From: Spiroplasma ixodetis
GTDB lineage: Bacteria; Bacillota_I; Bacilli_A; Mycoplasmatales; VBWQ01
Direction: 5' to 3'
Assembly: GCF_027923845.1 (NCBI RefSeq)
Contig: NZ_AP026933.1
Location: 1,240,001 to 1,304,000, forward strand
Length of the DNA: 64,000 nucleotides
Part shown: positions 1 through 9,412 of the stretch, one piece after another
Layout: every line of letters starts with the position of its first letter
Position numbering within the stretch: position 1 is the stretch's first letter
The notes under the pieces: generated by a model
Databases searched by the model: none
Seen by the model: the letters and a program-made list of their open reading frames with translations, nothing else
What the model was told of the DNA's origin: nothing
Position numbers and translations under genes: made by a program

Positions 1-925
1 TGTACTATTTTTAAATTTTATCACATAAATGCTGAGAAAAGCCTATCTACGGACTTCTCCCCACATTTTTAAATCAAACATAGCATTACAGTTTCAAAAC
101 TAGGTATCTTGTTGAATTTATATGCAGCTTCTTTAGCATATAAATGAACATGATGTTTTGCAACTTTGATATGTGTTTTAAATGTTCTTCTTATATGTTT
201 TCAAACTGATTCAATTTGGTTGGTATTTACACCAATTTTTGAAACATAGCCATCTTGATGGTTAACTGTTTCATGCTTAGTGAAAACTGATTTAAAATCG
301 CAATATCCTTTTCAAGAATCAGTATATACAAGACATTTTGAAGAAATGTGGTTTTTTGCAAACTGCAAAAGATTTTTACTCTTTGCGTTTTTCAATACTT
401 TCACAATTAAATTATTGGTTGTTTTTTGATAAATGCCAACAATCAAGGTTTTATTCACCAAGGATCTTCCTTGTTTTTTAAAACCCATATGTGAAAGATA
501 CATTTCATCAATTTGCACTGTACCTTCAACAATAAATTGAGGTTTTTGTTTTGCAATACGTGTTCTGATTTTATGAGTCATTCTTCAAGCAGTTTTCAAA
601 GTCACTCCCAATTCTTTTGCAATATCTGTTGATGGAATTCCATGTTTGGTGTTTATTCATCTAAAGATAAGATAAAATCAAGATGTTAAAGATGTTTGTG
701 ACCTTGAAAATATGGTGCCTGTGAGAATGCTAAATGTTTGATTACATTTTAAACATCTCATTCTTTTTAAATCAGAAGTATTCAAATTAAAACTAAAACA
801 CCTAATACATTTGTTTTCTTTTAAATTTGCTATATATGCAAGACATTGCTGTTCAGTTTGAAAAGCATTGTTGAATTCATTCAGTTTCATTATTCCCTCC
901 ACAAGTACATGTGGGGAGAAGTCCG
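1..925 (-). mobile_element. IS1595-like element, left tip outside window
   Basis: The element carries one transposase on the minus strand. Its right end (CGGACTTCTCCCCACATG on the minus strand) closes at 925. The left end is the 59-bp hairpin unit GGCTTTTCTC...GAGAAAAGCC, of which about 17 bases lie before position 1. Complete copies elsewhere in the window are 934-941 bp and have 8-bp target duplications. This copy sits in an ISNCY-type transposase gene, whose 3' part follows at 926. Confidence 0.9.
69..890 (-). CDS. IS1595-like transposase, intact
   Basis: A 273-residue transposase that would cut and paste its own element. The ATG at 890 is preceded by GAGGG on the minus strand. The N-terminus holds a zinc ribbon with two CxxC pairs (CIRC and CLKC, about residues 27-52), as in the ISXO2/IS1595 family. 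An acidic DDE-type core follows, with motifs such as VQIDEMYLSH and VYTDSWKGY and an NQIESVWKHIRR stretch near the end that fits the family's third catalytic region. Four TGA codons are read as Trp. The reading frame is unbroken, so this copy may be active. The family is firm; activity is inferred. Confidence 0.92.
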
Positions 926-1899
926 TTCAGGAAAAATTAATTAATGAAGAAAACACTAAAATTGCATATAGTACAGTTTATAATCTATTAATTCAAGAAA
1001 AAATCACTTCACCAAAAAGACATAAGAATAAAAAAAATAACTTGCATCCCACAAGAAATCGTAGAACAAATTTTGGTGAATTAATTCAAATGGATGCAAG
1101 TAATCATCATTGATTTGGTAACGATAAACCAAAAGCATTTTTACATGCTGCAATTGATGATGCTACAGGAAATATTGTTGGACTATGATTTGATCACCAA
1201 GAGACATTAGATGGTTATTATAATGTTTTTTATCAAATTTTAACTAAATATGGCATACCAAAGATATTTTATACTGATAATAGAACAGTTTTTGGATATA
1301 AGAAAAAAATTGATTCAGGTAAAATAAACACAGAAAATGACACTTATACTCAATTTCAAAAATGCTGTAATGATTTAGGTGTTGAAGTAATTAGAACCTC
1401 AATTCCACAAGCTAAAGGCAGAATTGAACGATTATTTGGAACACTTCAAAGTCGCTTAATTAGTGAATTACGACTTAATAAAATTAAAAATTTAGAAGAT
1501 GGTAATAAATTTCTTAAAACATATATAAACATTTTTAATAATCAGTTTGCTTTTCCTATTGATGATAATAAATCTGCTATGGTTAAAGCTCCTACACAAA
1601 ATGAAATATATGTTTATCTTTCAAGATTTTGTAAAAGAAAAACAGATAGTGGTTCAACTATAACATATTATGGTAAAAAATATTTTCCTTATAAAAATAA
1701 CAAAGTTCAATATATACAACCTAGAACTGATGTAATTGTACTTAAATCATTTATTAATGAATTCTATCTTAGTTATAATAATAAAATATATGAACTAAAA
1801 GAAATAGCATTAAAACCAATTATTAAAGAAGATTTGATAAAAACTAAAAAAGTTTATATACCAAATAAAGACCATCCTTGAAGATATGGATATCAATAA
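926..1899 (+). pseudogene. ISNCY/IS1202-like transposase, 3' part
   Basis: About 324 codons remain open to the stop at 1897-1899; the N-terminal part is cut off by the IS1595 copy. The remainder has the integrase-type DDE core: ELIQMDASNHHWFG (first Asp), PKIFYTDNRTVFG (second Asp) and KGRIERLFGTLQSRL (Glu). The fold and spacing match the IS1202 group of unclassified IS (ISNCY). No matching 5' half appears in this window. Confidence 0.82.
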
Positions 1900-2048
1900 T
1901 TTTTAATTAAAAGTAAAAAAACATATTTTAGAAGAGATTTATTTTATTAATACTAAACCATATAAAATTTAAAACATTTGTATATGAGCAAATTTGGTGC
2001 CTTAAAATCAATTTTAAAGATATAAAGATATTGCAAATGCAATATCTT
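1900..2048 (-). terminator. Hairpin terminator after the broken gene at 2055-2355
   Basis: A near-perfect palindrome (AAGATATTGCA / TGCAATATCTT, 2025-2048) lies just downstream of the minus-strand stop at 2055 and is followed by AT-rich sequence. It fits an intrinsic terminator for that gene. The remaining stretch from 1900 to 2024 has no gene that I can support; it should contain the lost right end of the ISNCY element. Confidence 0.55.
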
Positions 2049-2054
2049 CCCCTT

Positions 2055-2355
2055 TTACATCTGTGGTGAGCTTGGTTTATATCCACTTGTTAAAGGTTGA
2101 TTTTCACTGTTTGCACTGCGTTTTCATTGTTCAAAAATTGAATCAAAATCATAATCTAAACTTGATTTTAATTTTAAATATTTTCCTACATTATCAACCC
2201 TTTTTTGTCCTTTTGATTCGATTTTATCTTCTAAATCATATATATTTAATTTGGCTTTTCTCCCTTTATGTACTATTTTTAAATCTTATCACATAAATGC
2301 TGAGAAAAGCCTAATAAAATTCATAAACTGGTGAATTAGGTTTAACTTTAAACAT
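2055..2355 (-). pseudogene. Small accessory gene broken by a 59-bp hairpin element
   Basis: The gene starts at the ATG at 2355 with a good ribosome site (AAAGGAG). After 14 codons (MFKVKPNSPVYEFY) it runs into the solo element at 2253-2311, which adds a stop and shifts the frame. The downstream part reads on for about 65 residues, charged and polar (IYDLEDKIESKGQKR..., ending SGYKPSSPQM). I do not recognise the family. Its position behind a paired-hairpin leader and ahead of a plasmid-like partition region suggests a plasmid backbone gene. Confidence 0.6.
2253..2311. repeat. Solo 59-bp hairpin unit of the IS1595-like element
   Basis: The sequence begins GGCTTTTCTC and ends GAGAAAAGCC and is the same 59-bp unit found at one end of every complete IS1595-like copy here. 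In this place it stands alone, without a transposase. The flanks TTTAATTT and TAATAAAA do not match, so no target duplication is visible. It may be a deletion relic of a full element or an independently moved short element. Confidence 0.8.
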
Positions 2356-2388
2356 TTTTTCTTTTCTCCTTTGAATAAATAATAAAAA

Positions 2389-2465
2389 AACTCATTTATT
2401 TTAAGATAAAATAATGAGTTAAAAACTTATATAATTTTTTGTATAAATTAATTATACAAAAAATT
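2389..2465 (-). promoter_or_regulatory. Paired-hairpin leader upstream of the gene at 2355
   Basis: On the minus strand two hairpins precede the gene. The distal one (2433-2465) has 14-bp perfect arms (AATTTTTTGTATAA) around a 5-nt loop. The proximal one (2389-2420) has arms AACTCATTATTTTA / TAAAATAAATGAGTT and runs into a T tract, then AAAGGAG and the ATG. The same layout with different bases occurs at 7586-7655. It could be an operator plus attenuator, or the terminator of a lost upstream gene. Confidence 0.6.
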
Positions 2466-2561
2466 TTAAAAAATTAAAAAACTTTATTTCTATTTTTATC
2501 TAGAAAAGAATTTATTTGGAATTTATGTTTATTTAACAGTATAACTTTTCAAAATAATTTA

Positions 2562-3502
2562 CGAACTTCTCCCCACATGTACTTGTGGAGGAAACAATGA
2601 AATTGAATGAGTTCAATAATACTTTTCAAACTGAAAAACAATGTCTTGCATATATAGCAAGTTTGAAACAAATCAAATGTAGTAGGTGTTCTAGTTTTAA
2701 TTTGAATACTTCTAATTTAAGAAGAATGAGATGTTTGAAATGTCATCAAACATTCAGTATTCTCACGGGCACTATATTTTCAAAGTCACAAACACCTTTA
2801 ATATCTTGGTTTTATCTCATTTTTAGATGAATAAACACCAAACATGGAATTCCATCAACTGATGTTGCAAAAGAATTGGGAGTGACCTTGAAAACAGCTT
2901 GAAGAATGGGTCATAAAATCCGAAGTGCCATTGCTAAACAAAAACCTCAATTCATTGTTGAAGGCATAGTGCAAATGGATGAAATGTATCTTTCACATAT
3001 GGGGTTTAAAAAACAAGGAAGATCCTTGTTGAATAAAACCTTGATTGTTGGTATTTATGAAAAAACAACCAACAATCTGATTGTGAAAGTATTGAAAAAC
3101 GCAAACAGTAAAAATCTTTTGCAGTTTGCAATAAACCACATTTCTTCAAAGTGTGTTGTACATACTGATTTTTGAAAAGGATATCGCGATTTGAAATCGG
3201 TTTTCACTAAGCATGAAACAGTTAACCATCAAGATGGCTATGTTTCAAAAACTGGTGTAAATACCAACCAAATTGAGTCAGTATGAAAACATATACGAAG
3301 AACATTTAAAACACATATCAAAGTTGCAAAACATCATATTCATTTATATGCAAAAGAAGCTGCATATAAATTCAATAACATACCTAGTTTTGAAACTGTA
3401 ATGCTATGTTTTATTTAAAAATGTGGGGAGAAGTTCGTAGATAGGCTTTTCTCAGCATTTATGTGATAAGATTTAAAAATAGTACATAAAGGGAGAAAAG
3501 CC
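2562..3502 (+). mobile_element. IS1595-like element, complete, 8-bp TSD
   Basis: The 941-bp element runs from CGAACTTCTCCCC to GAGAAAAGCC and is flanked by perfect direct repeats ATAATTTA (2554-2561 and 3503-3510). This TSD fixes the mobile unit: the 59-bp hairpin downstream of the transposase gene belongs to it. The core inverted repeat reads CGAACTTCTCCCCACAT. Without it the host sequence reads like the region at 9895-9965. Confidence 0.95.
2597..3418 (+). CDS. IS1595-like transposase, intact
   Basis: A 273-residue transposase of a subtype slightly different from the copy at 69-890 (MKLNEFNNTFQTEKQC, zinc-ribbon pairs CSRC and CLKC). The ATG at 2597 follows GGAGGAAACA. Core motifs VQMDEMYLSH and HTDFWKGYRDL are present, and TGA codes for Trp. 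The frame is open over the full family length and both element ends are present, so this copy is a good candidate for an active element. Confidence 0.92.
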
Positions 3503-3510
3503 ATAATTTA

Positions 3511-3725
3511 TTTTTTAAAAAATATTTTTGGGAAATTTTCACTCGATATTGACAGTTATTAATTAAAAAAATATATTTTTTTCAAAATTATTATCACTAC
3601 TATTTTCCTATATTTCATCAATAAGAAATTATAAAAGATTCTGCAATTACTATAATAATGTTATATATAATTGTAAAAAATTATTGACGTTGAACATATA
3701 TTATTGTATATCATAATATTTATAT
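3511..3725. other. Non-coding remnant of a plasmid partition-type region
   Basis: No gene is visible. The stretch shares AAATATTTTTGGGAAATTTT and the following TCGATATTGACA with 9918-9960, where it lies upstream of parA. Here the IS30 copy at 3726 takes the place where parA would begin. The homology suggests that this is the upstream region of a second, lost partition operon. Confidence 0.5.
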
Positions 3726-4598
3726 GCAAAATTGTAAAGGTAAGTGCAACTAAATTATTTTTCTATTCAAATATTCGATTGGTGAAAGATAATTTAGTAT
3801 TTTTCTGGGTCTTTGGTTTAAAGACAATATAAATTTATGAACTTCATTTTTATTAGTTTTTGAAAAAATAAATTTTTTAGGAAATTTTTTCTCTAATTAA
3901 ACCATTAGTATTTTCATTAGTACCTCTTTGTCAAGGTGAATATGGATTTGCAAAATAAATTTTCACATCTAACTTTTTTTCAAGTTGTTGTCAATTTGCA
4001 AATTCTTTACCACGATCAAAAGTAATAGTTTTAACAATATTTTTAGGAAGAATTGATAAATAATGAATGATATTTTTATTAATAACTTTAGTAGTTTTGT
4101 TTTTAACTAACATTGCTAAAGTAAATCGTGATACTCTTTCAACTAAAGTTATTAAACATGATTTACTTTTACCTCTTGATGATACTATAGTATCTCCTTC
4201 TCAATGACCAAGAGTTATGCGATCATTAACATTATTATCTCGTTCTTTAATTGATTTACCATTAAATTTACCACGATTTTCTTGAGATCTTCGTTTTTTA
4301 CCTTTTCTTCTTAAATTTTTACTAGTAACTTTATCAAATAATCCAGAATAAATTCAATTGTAAATTGTTTTAAAGCTGATAGCTCATTGTTTATGAAAAT
4401 TTTTAATTCTGCCATAAATTTGTTCAGGTGATCAGCCCAATAATAGTTTTTGTTGTATATATTTGACTAAATCTTTATATTTAAACTTATGAAAAATAAT
4501 ATGTGATTTTTTTCTATTTACAGCTTTATTTTGTGCAATTAATGAAAAATAATGATCATTATCTTTATTTCTATTAACTTCTCGAATAATAGTACTAA
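3726..4598 (-). mobile_element. IS30-like element, 5' end lost
   Basis: The element end GCAAAATTG is at 3726. The transposase reads on the minus strand and keeps the DDE core (GHWEGDTIVSS, TFDRGKEFANW, RGTNENTNGLIREK). The N-terminal part is missing: at 4599 the sequence jumps into an IS5 copy, and the other side of that copy is not IS30 sequence, so recombination between IS5 copies is likely. One extra base near 3888 breaks the frame in the C-terminal part, so the gene is dead. Confidence 0.85.
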
Positions 4599-5461
4599 GA
4601 ACCTGTTTAGAATCTTTTTAATAAAATTGAAATAAAGGACAGAACAACCATTTGTAAACTAGTATTTAGTTTTCTTTCACAATTTTTTCATAATCTTCTG
4701 CATTTTTCTAATCATGCAAAGCTTCGTTCTACAACTCATCTTTTTGGTAGTACTACAAAAGAATGTAATTCATTACGTTTTACAACTTCAACATTTGCAT
4801 TTATGATTGTTTTGATTGCAGAAGCAAATTTTTCACCAGTATAGCCAGCATCTACTATTATTTTTTGAACTGTAGAAAGATTTTCTTTTTCACTTTTAAT
4901 CATTATGATAGCACTATTACGATCTGTTTTTTCTGCTGTAGTTATGTAAATTGCATGTGGTAAACCTTGCGTATCAACTGCAATATGACGTTTTATTCCT
5001 GAAATCTTTTTACCAGCATCATAACCTTTATTTTCAGTAGTATCTGTATTTTTAACACTTTGCGAATCAATTATACAAAAACTAGTTTTTTCTTTTCGAT
5101 GATTCTTAATACGAATCTTTTTAACTAATTTTTTTAAAATTAATTGCAATACACTAGGTTCTTTATCATTGTTTTTACTTCAAATTTGGAAATATTAATA
5201 TACAGTTTGTCATTTTGGAAAATTTTTTGGTAACATTCTTCATTGACAACCACTTTTTAATACATATAAAACTGCACAAAACACTTCATATAAATCTAAA
5301 TTTCTTGGTTTTGTTTTCTTTTTGCTGTTTTCTAAAGTTGATTTTATGTTCTCAAATTGTTCTTTAGTAACATGACTTGGATAATTTTTATGCATATATA
5401 CCTCTTATTTTAAAATATATAGTAATTTTGCCTTATTTTCTAAAAGATTCTAAACAGGTTC
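4599..5461 (-). mobile_element. IS5/IS427-like element, transposase with nonsense codon
   Basis: Both ends GAACCTGTTTAGAATCTTTT are present (863 bp). The transposase (minus strand, 4607-5395) matches the intact copy at 12567-13355 except for TAT to TAA at the YYYF stretch (5172-5177 region), which stops it after about 70 codons. The left flank is IS30 and the right flank an unrelated gene, so the copy marks a rearrangement junction. Confidence 0.9.
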
Positions 5462-5856
5462 TTACTAACAAAGAAGTTAAAATTTACTATTTAGGTAAAC
5501 ATTATGCTAATAAATCAAGTACCAAATTATGATATTTTTATGGAATTGATTTAACAAAATTGAATTTAGATTTAACTACAACCTACAAAGGTGTTGGAGA
5601 TGGTTCAACTGGAGAAAAAGAAATTAGTGCTAGATTTATTAGTTTAAAGCAGTTAAATAAATCTAATGACGCTTTAAGTCTAGCAACTTATGGCAAATTA
5701 ACTTTAAAAAATCTTATTAGCTTTGATAACAACATAAATCAAAAATTAGATACGATTTTACAATTTTGCATTCATTTTTTAAAATTATTTTGTTCTATAA
5801 AAAATAAGAACAATTTAATTATAACACTTTTATTTTATATTTTAACACTTATTTAA
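5462..5856 (+). CDS. Unrecognised protein, 5' end lost to IS5
   Basis: An open frame runs from the IS5 end to the TAA at 5854-5856 (about 130 codons). The first part is polar (KIYYLGKHYANKSST..., then DLTTTYKGVGDGSTGEKE) and resembles an extracellular or structural domain. The last 35 residues turn abruptly hydrophobic (FLKLFCSIKNKNN, LLFYILTLI), as would follow a frameshift or junction. I do not recognise the family. The N-terminus is missing, so it is unlikely to be expressed from its own start. Confidence 0.45.
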
Positions 5857-5905
5857 GTTAAATATTTTAATTAAAATTCTACAATAAAACATAAAATTAT
5901 TAAGC

Positions 5906-5927
5906 AAACTGCACAATTGTGCAGTTT
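5906..5927 (-). terminator. Intrinsic terminator after the 71-aa gene
   Basis: A perfect palindrome AAACTGCAC-AATT-GTGCAGTTT lies 16 nt downstream of the minus-strand stop at 5943. It is unusually GC-rich for this region and is followed by AT-rich sequence. It may work in both directions, since the plus-strand gene ending at 5856 also reads toward it. Confidence 0.75.
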
Positions 5928-5942
5928 TGAAGTATTTAAGAT

Positions 5943-6158
5943 TTACATTTTTTGTGATTTACTACTAGAACTTTGACTTTTACTTGTTGAAGCTTCACTG
6001 TTTACTTTTGATTTTTCTTTTTCAAATCCAAGAGCATTGGCAACTCTTTCTCGTCTTTCACGTTCGTTTTTTTCGCCTCACGCTTTATTTATTCTTTCAG
6101 CATCTTTTGCTTGTTTATCTTTATCCGCTTGACTTCATTCATTACATGATCTTCACAT
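5943..6158 (-). CDS. Small charged protein, 71 aa
   Basis: The ATG at 6158 follows AGGGAGAAGATAAAT. The product begins MWRSCNEWSQADKDKQAK, is rich in Lys, Glu and Arg in the middle (a likely helix, KNERERRERVANALGFEKE) and ends in a Ser/Lys tail (SSSSKSQKM). All three Trp codons are TGA. It closes the minus-strand plasmid-type block that starts at 7560 and has its own terminator. I do not recognise the family; the composition suits a nucleic-acid-binding or structural accessory protein. Confidence 0.6.
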
Positions 6159-6250
6159 ATTTATCTTCTCCCTTATTATTTTTATTGAATATTTTTTTCT
6201 ACCCTTAAAATATTCAATAAAAGTATATAATTTTAAAACTAAAAATGTGT

Positions 6251-6278
6251 AAAAAATAATAAAAAATCATTATTTTTT
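6251..6278 (-). terminator. AT-only hairpin terminator
   Basis: Ten-base arms AAAAAATAAT / ATTATTTTTT around an 8-nt loop lie 34 nt downstream of the minus-strand stop at 6312. The T-rich arm comes last on either strand. Stability is low because there are almost no G:C pairs. Confidence 0.45.
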
Positions 6279-6311
6279 CAAAATAGTCATTAAAAATTTA
6301 TCACTTATCGA

Positions 6312-6806
6312 TTATGTTAATAAACATTTTACCTTATTTCAGTTATGATTTGTAATTGTTGAAGGTTGTAATTCTTGTTGGTTTACTGTATTTCGTATAG
6401 ATGAATCAAAATTGTTCTTATTTTTTGATTCAATATTTAGATTTTCTAGAACACTATTTGATTTATTACTTATTAGTTGATTTGGAATTTCTTCTTTCCT
6501 ATTATCAATTTTTTGTTTTAAAATATCATATTGTGTTTGTAATTTAGTTTCTAGTTTATCATTTGTTAAATTTTTAATTATTGATTGACGTTCTTTTTTA
6601 TTTTTTTCTTTTAGTTCTTCATTATTACATATTTTGTTAGAAATTCATGATCAAACTTTTTTGATTTTGGTGAAAATACTTCTGCCCCTCCTCTAAGGAC
6701 TATAGCAATACCACCAATTACAAGACTCATTATTAATAATGGAGGATGAATAAGATTAATAGCCACTACACCTAAGGGTATTATTAATCAACTAATTATT
6801 CATATA
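6312..6806 (-). pseudogene. Membrane protein with coiled-coil tail, frameshifted
   Basis: On the minus strand, directly after the stop of the 250-aa gene, a frame encodes two hydrophobic segments (IISWLIIPLGVVAINLIH and LLIMSLVIGGIAIVLRGG). It breaks near 6640 (CTAACAAAATATG, one A short). The next frame gives a charged helical tail (EELKEKNKKERQSIIKN...) and a polar end, stopping at 6312. No clear ATG is in frame with the hydrophobic part; the start may overlap the gene above. I do not recognise the family. Confidence 0.5.
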
Positions 6807-6807
6807 C

Positions 6808-7560
6808 CTATTTCTTTTTAGTTGGTTTTAGTTTAAAATCTTGTTGTTTTTTTAAAAAGTCTTTAATTGGTAAAAACTGACAATTATTATATTTTGAAGT
6901 GTCTTCCATTAGTACAATATCTTTTTTATATTCACTGATATTTTTATAATTTTTTATTTGTTGAACAACTTGTACATCACTATTTATAAGTTCTTGAAAA
7001 TAAATTACTTCTTCAGTAATGGAATTATCAATATTTACAAAAGTAGTTATAAAAATTATTTTATCTTCTATTGGTAAAATTTCTTCGTGAATTTTATTAA
7101 TACCTGTTTTTTTACTTTGTTTTTCATCATAAATTGTTATAGCATTATATGAATATTTTGCCAAATTAACATTGCTTTGTTTTAATTTTTCAATCTCATT
7201 TTTTAATTGTTGATTATCTTTTTCTAGTTTTTGAACTTGTATTAGTTCTTCTACATTTAATGTTGTTCAATTTAAGTAATTTTTAAATTTTGTTCATATA
7301 TCATTATTGGTTTCTTGCTCCTTTACTTCATTTGTTAAATTATTAGTAACTTGTTCTAAATTTTCTCTATTATTTTTTGATAAATTATCATTAATTAGCT
7401 GATTATTAGCAATATTTTTTTCAATAATTTTAAATGTTTTTCCCCCATGTCTTTTCTTTTTTTTGAAAGTAATGTTTGGTTGATTTAGAACATTTTCTAT
7501 GGATTTATTTTTTGATAAAAAATCATATGTTTGAGATTTACTTTTATCTATTGTTGCCAT
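6808..7560 (-). CDS. Coiled-coil accessory protein, 250 aa
   Basis: The ATG at 7560 follows AAAAGGAGATATTATA. TGA at two places is Trp and joins what would otherwise look like two separate frames. Residues 1-60 are basic (NITFKKKKRHGGKTFK). A long helix with leucine and isoleucine heptads (IQVQKLEKDNQQLKNEIEKL) lies near residues 105-130, and a globular acidic domain follows, ending in KLKPTKKK. The gene is preceded by a paired-hairpin leader and is followed without a gap by the broken membrane gene, suggesting one operon. I do not recognise the family. Confidence 0.65.
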
Positions 7561-7585
7561 TATAATATCTCCTTTTAAACATTAA

Positions 7586-7655
7586 AACCCATTTACTTTG
7601 GTATAAAAGTAATGGGTTAAAACTTATATATTGGATAACAACTATATGTTATCAA
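7586..7655 (-). promoter_or_regulatory. Paired-hairpin leader upstream of the 250-aa gene
   Basis: On the minus strand a distal hairpin (7631-7655, arms TGATAACA / TGTTATC) is followed by ATATAAGTTTT and a proximal hairpin (7586-7618, arms AACCCATTACTTT / AAAGTAAATGGGTT), then a T-rich stretch, AAAGGAG and the ATG. The layout matches 2389-2465 although the arm sequences differ, which points to a conserved structure. Confidence 0.6.
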
Positions 7656-7700
7656 ATTTTGTGTATTTTACAATTAGTTAAAGTTTTAACCAAAATTGAG

Positions 7701-8196
7701 TTATGAAATATCTATATTATTAAATATTTCAATGTGATGTTGTTCTATTTTTCAGTTATATGCTTGTAGTTGATCATTAATAAATTTTTTCATGCTTTCG
7801 TTTGGTACAAGTCATTTGATGTGAATATTTTGTAGTAAATAACTACGTAAGTTATTTAATTTCAATTTAAATTTCTCTTTTGATTTGCGTGTTCTTTCAA
7901 ACTCAATAATCATATCTTTATCTTCATAATGAACTAATAAATCAGGATAACCTTGTTTACTTTTAGTATTTCCTCAAACGTCTTTTATCAAGTGACCTTC
8001 TGATTTTAGTTCTTTTTCTGTTTGATAGGAAATTATATCTTTTTGTTGACAAAGTCATTTTATAAGTGAATTTTGATGAGTTAGTTCGTTGTAATTAATT
8101 TTAATTATTTTATTTCCTTGTCCTAATTTTTGATTTCCTAAACTTGAAAGCATATAATAATTTTTTCTTGTTAACTTATCAATTCGAATTAATTTT
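7701..8196 (-). CDS. Nuclease-like accessory protein, 5' end lost
   Basis: About 165 codons remain, ending with TAA at 7701. The N-terminal end is replaced by a rearranged IS1595 fragment at 8197. The central stretch KQGYPDLLVHYEDKDMIIEFERTRKSKEK has the PD...ExExxxK spacing of PD-(D/E)xK nucleases. It also recalls plasmid replication-relaxation proteins, in which an acidic strand is followed by conserved basic residues. Both readings are inference. It lies in the plasmid-like block, upstream of and in line with the 250-aa gene. Confidence 0.5.
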
Positions 8197-8397
8197 CGGA
8201 CTTCTCCCCACATGTACTTGTGGAAGGAATAATGAAACTGAATGAATTCAACAATTCTTTTGCAATATCTGTTGATGTAATTCCATGTTTGGTGTTTATT
8301 CATCTAAAGATAAGATAAAACCAAGATGTTAAAGATGTTTGTGACCTTGAAAATATGGTGCCTGTGAGAATGCTAAATGTTTGATTACATTTTAAAC
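8197..8397. repeat. Rearranged IS1595 fragment with internal inversion
   Basis: The fragment starts as the 5' end of an IS1595 copy on the plus strand (CGGACTTCTCCCCACATG through the first codons MKLNEFNN). It then switches to the minus strand: from about 8256 it reads TTCTTTTGCAATATCTG and onward to TTTAAAC, an inner piece of the same gene inverted. It ends exactly where the IS30 copy begins (GCTGAATTATAC). Confidence 0.85.
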
Positions 8398-9412
8398 GCT
8401 GAATTATACTTGTAAGTGCAAGTAAATAAAATTGCAAAAAATTCTCATATAAAAATTTCATAATGCTAAATTTAGTTTAGAAAAAGTAAGGAGTTTTTAT
8501 ATGAGTTATAAACATATTGGGATAGATGAAAGAATTTATATTGAGAATCAATTGAAATTTAAAGTTAAAATTAGTGAAATAGCTAAAAATCTTAATCGAA
8601 GTATTAGTACTATTATTCGAGAAGTTAATAGAAATAAAGATAATGATCATTATTTTTCATTAATTGCACAAAATAAAGCTGTAAATAGAAAAAAAACACA
8701 TATTATTGGAATGGCAACCCTTTTTAGGACTATTTTTTGGTAGACATTTGTTCACTTGTCTACGTAATTAGTGTCCAATAAAGTGTAACCCATCCAATTA
8801 TTTGATAAAGTTACTAGTAAAAATTTAAGAAGAAAAGGTAAAAAACGAAGATCTCAAGAAAATCGTGGTAAATTTAATGGTAAATCAATTAAAGAACGAG
8901 ATAATAATGTTAATGATCGCATAACTCTTGGTCATTGAGAAGGAGATACTATAGTATCATCAAGAGGTAAAAGTAAATCATGTTTAATAACTTTAGTTGA
9001 AAGAGTATCACGATTTACTTTAGCAATGTTAGTTAAAAACAAAACTACTAAAGTTATTAATAAAAATATCATTCATTATTTATCAATTCTTCCTAAAAAT
9101 ATTGTTAAAACTATTACTTTTGATCGTGGTAAAGAATTTGCAAATTGACAACAACTTGAAAAAAAGTTAGATGTGAAAATTTATTTTGCAAATCCATATT
9201 CACCTTGACAAAGAGGTACTAATGAAAATACTAATGGTTTAATTAGAGAAAAATTTCCTAAAAAATTTATTTTTTCAAAAACTAATAAAAATGAAGTTCA
9301 TAAATTTATATTGTCTTTAAACCAAAGACCCAGAAAAATACTAAATTATCTTTCACCAATCGAATATTTGAATAGAAAAATAATTTAGTTGCACTTACCT
9401 TTACAATTTTGC
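8398..9412 (+). mobile_element. IS30-like element with internal replacement
   Basis: Both ends are present (GCTGAATTATACTTG and CAATTTTGC). The transposase starts at 8501 after AAGGAG, with the N-terminal HTH (IGIDERIYIENQLKF, then ISEIAKNLNRSISTIIREVNR). At 8707 an 89-bp mini-IS3 has replaced about 170 bp of IS30. The C-terminal DDE domain resumes at 8796 and is intact to the stop near 9388. The gene is inactive because the middle is lost. Confidence 0.88.
8707..8795. repeat. 89-bp mini-IS3 (both ends, no transposase)
   Basis: The piece starts TGGAATGGCAACC (right end of the IS3-like element) and ends GTGTAACCCATCC (left end). The join is at TTTGTTCA, a string present near both ends of the full element, so the interior was lost through an 8-base microhomology. 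It has the form of a MITE. Confidence 0.85.

Noticed and set aside
2063-2296. 77-aa hydrophobic plus-strand frame
   Set aside because: It is antisense to the broken gene at 2055-2355 and runs into the solo hairpin; no ribosome site.
4600-5461. IS5 at 4599 as a simple insertion into IS30
   Set aside because: The sequence right of the IS5 copy is not IS30, so the site is a recombination junction, not a clean insertion.
5750-5775. Possible IS30 end (ACAATTTTGCA) inside the 5462-5856 frame
   Set aside because: The match is 11 bases of AT-rich sequence without any further IS30 sequence; chance is likely.
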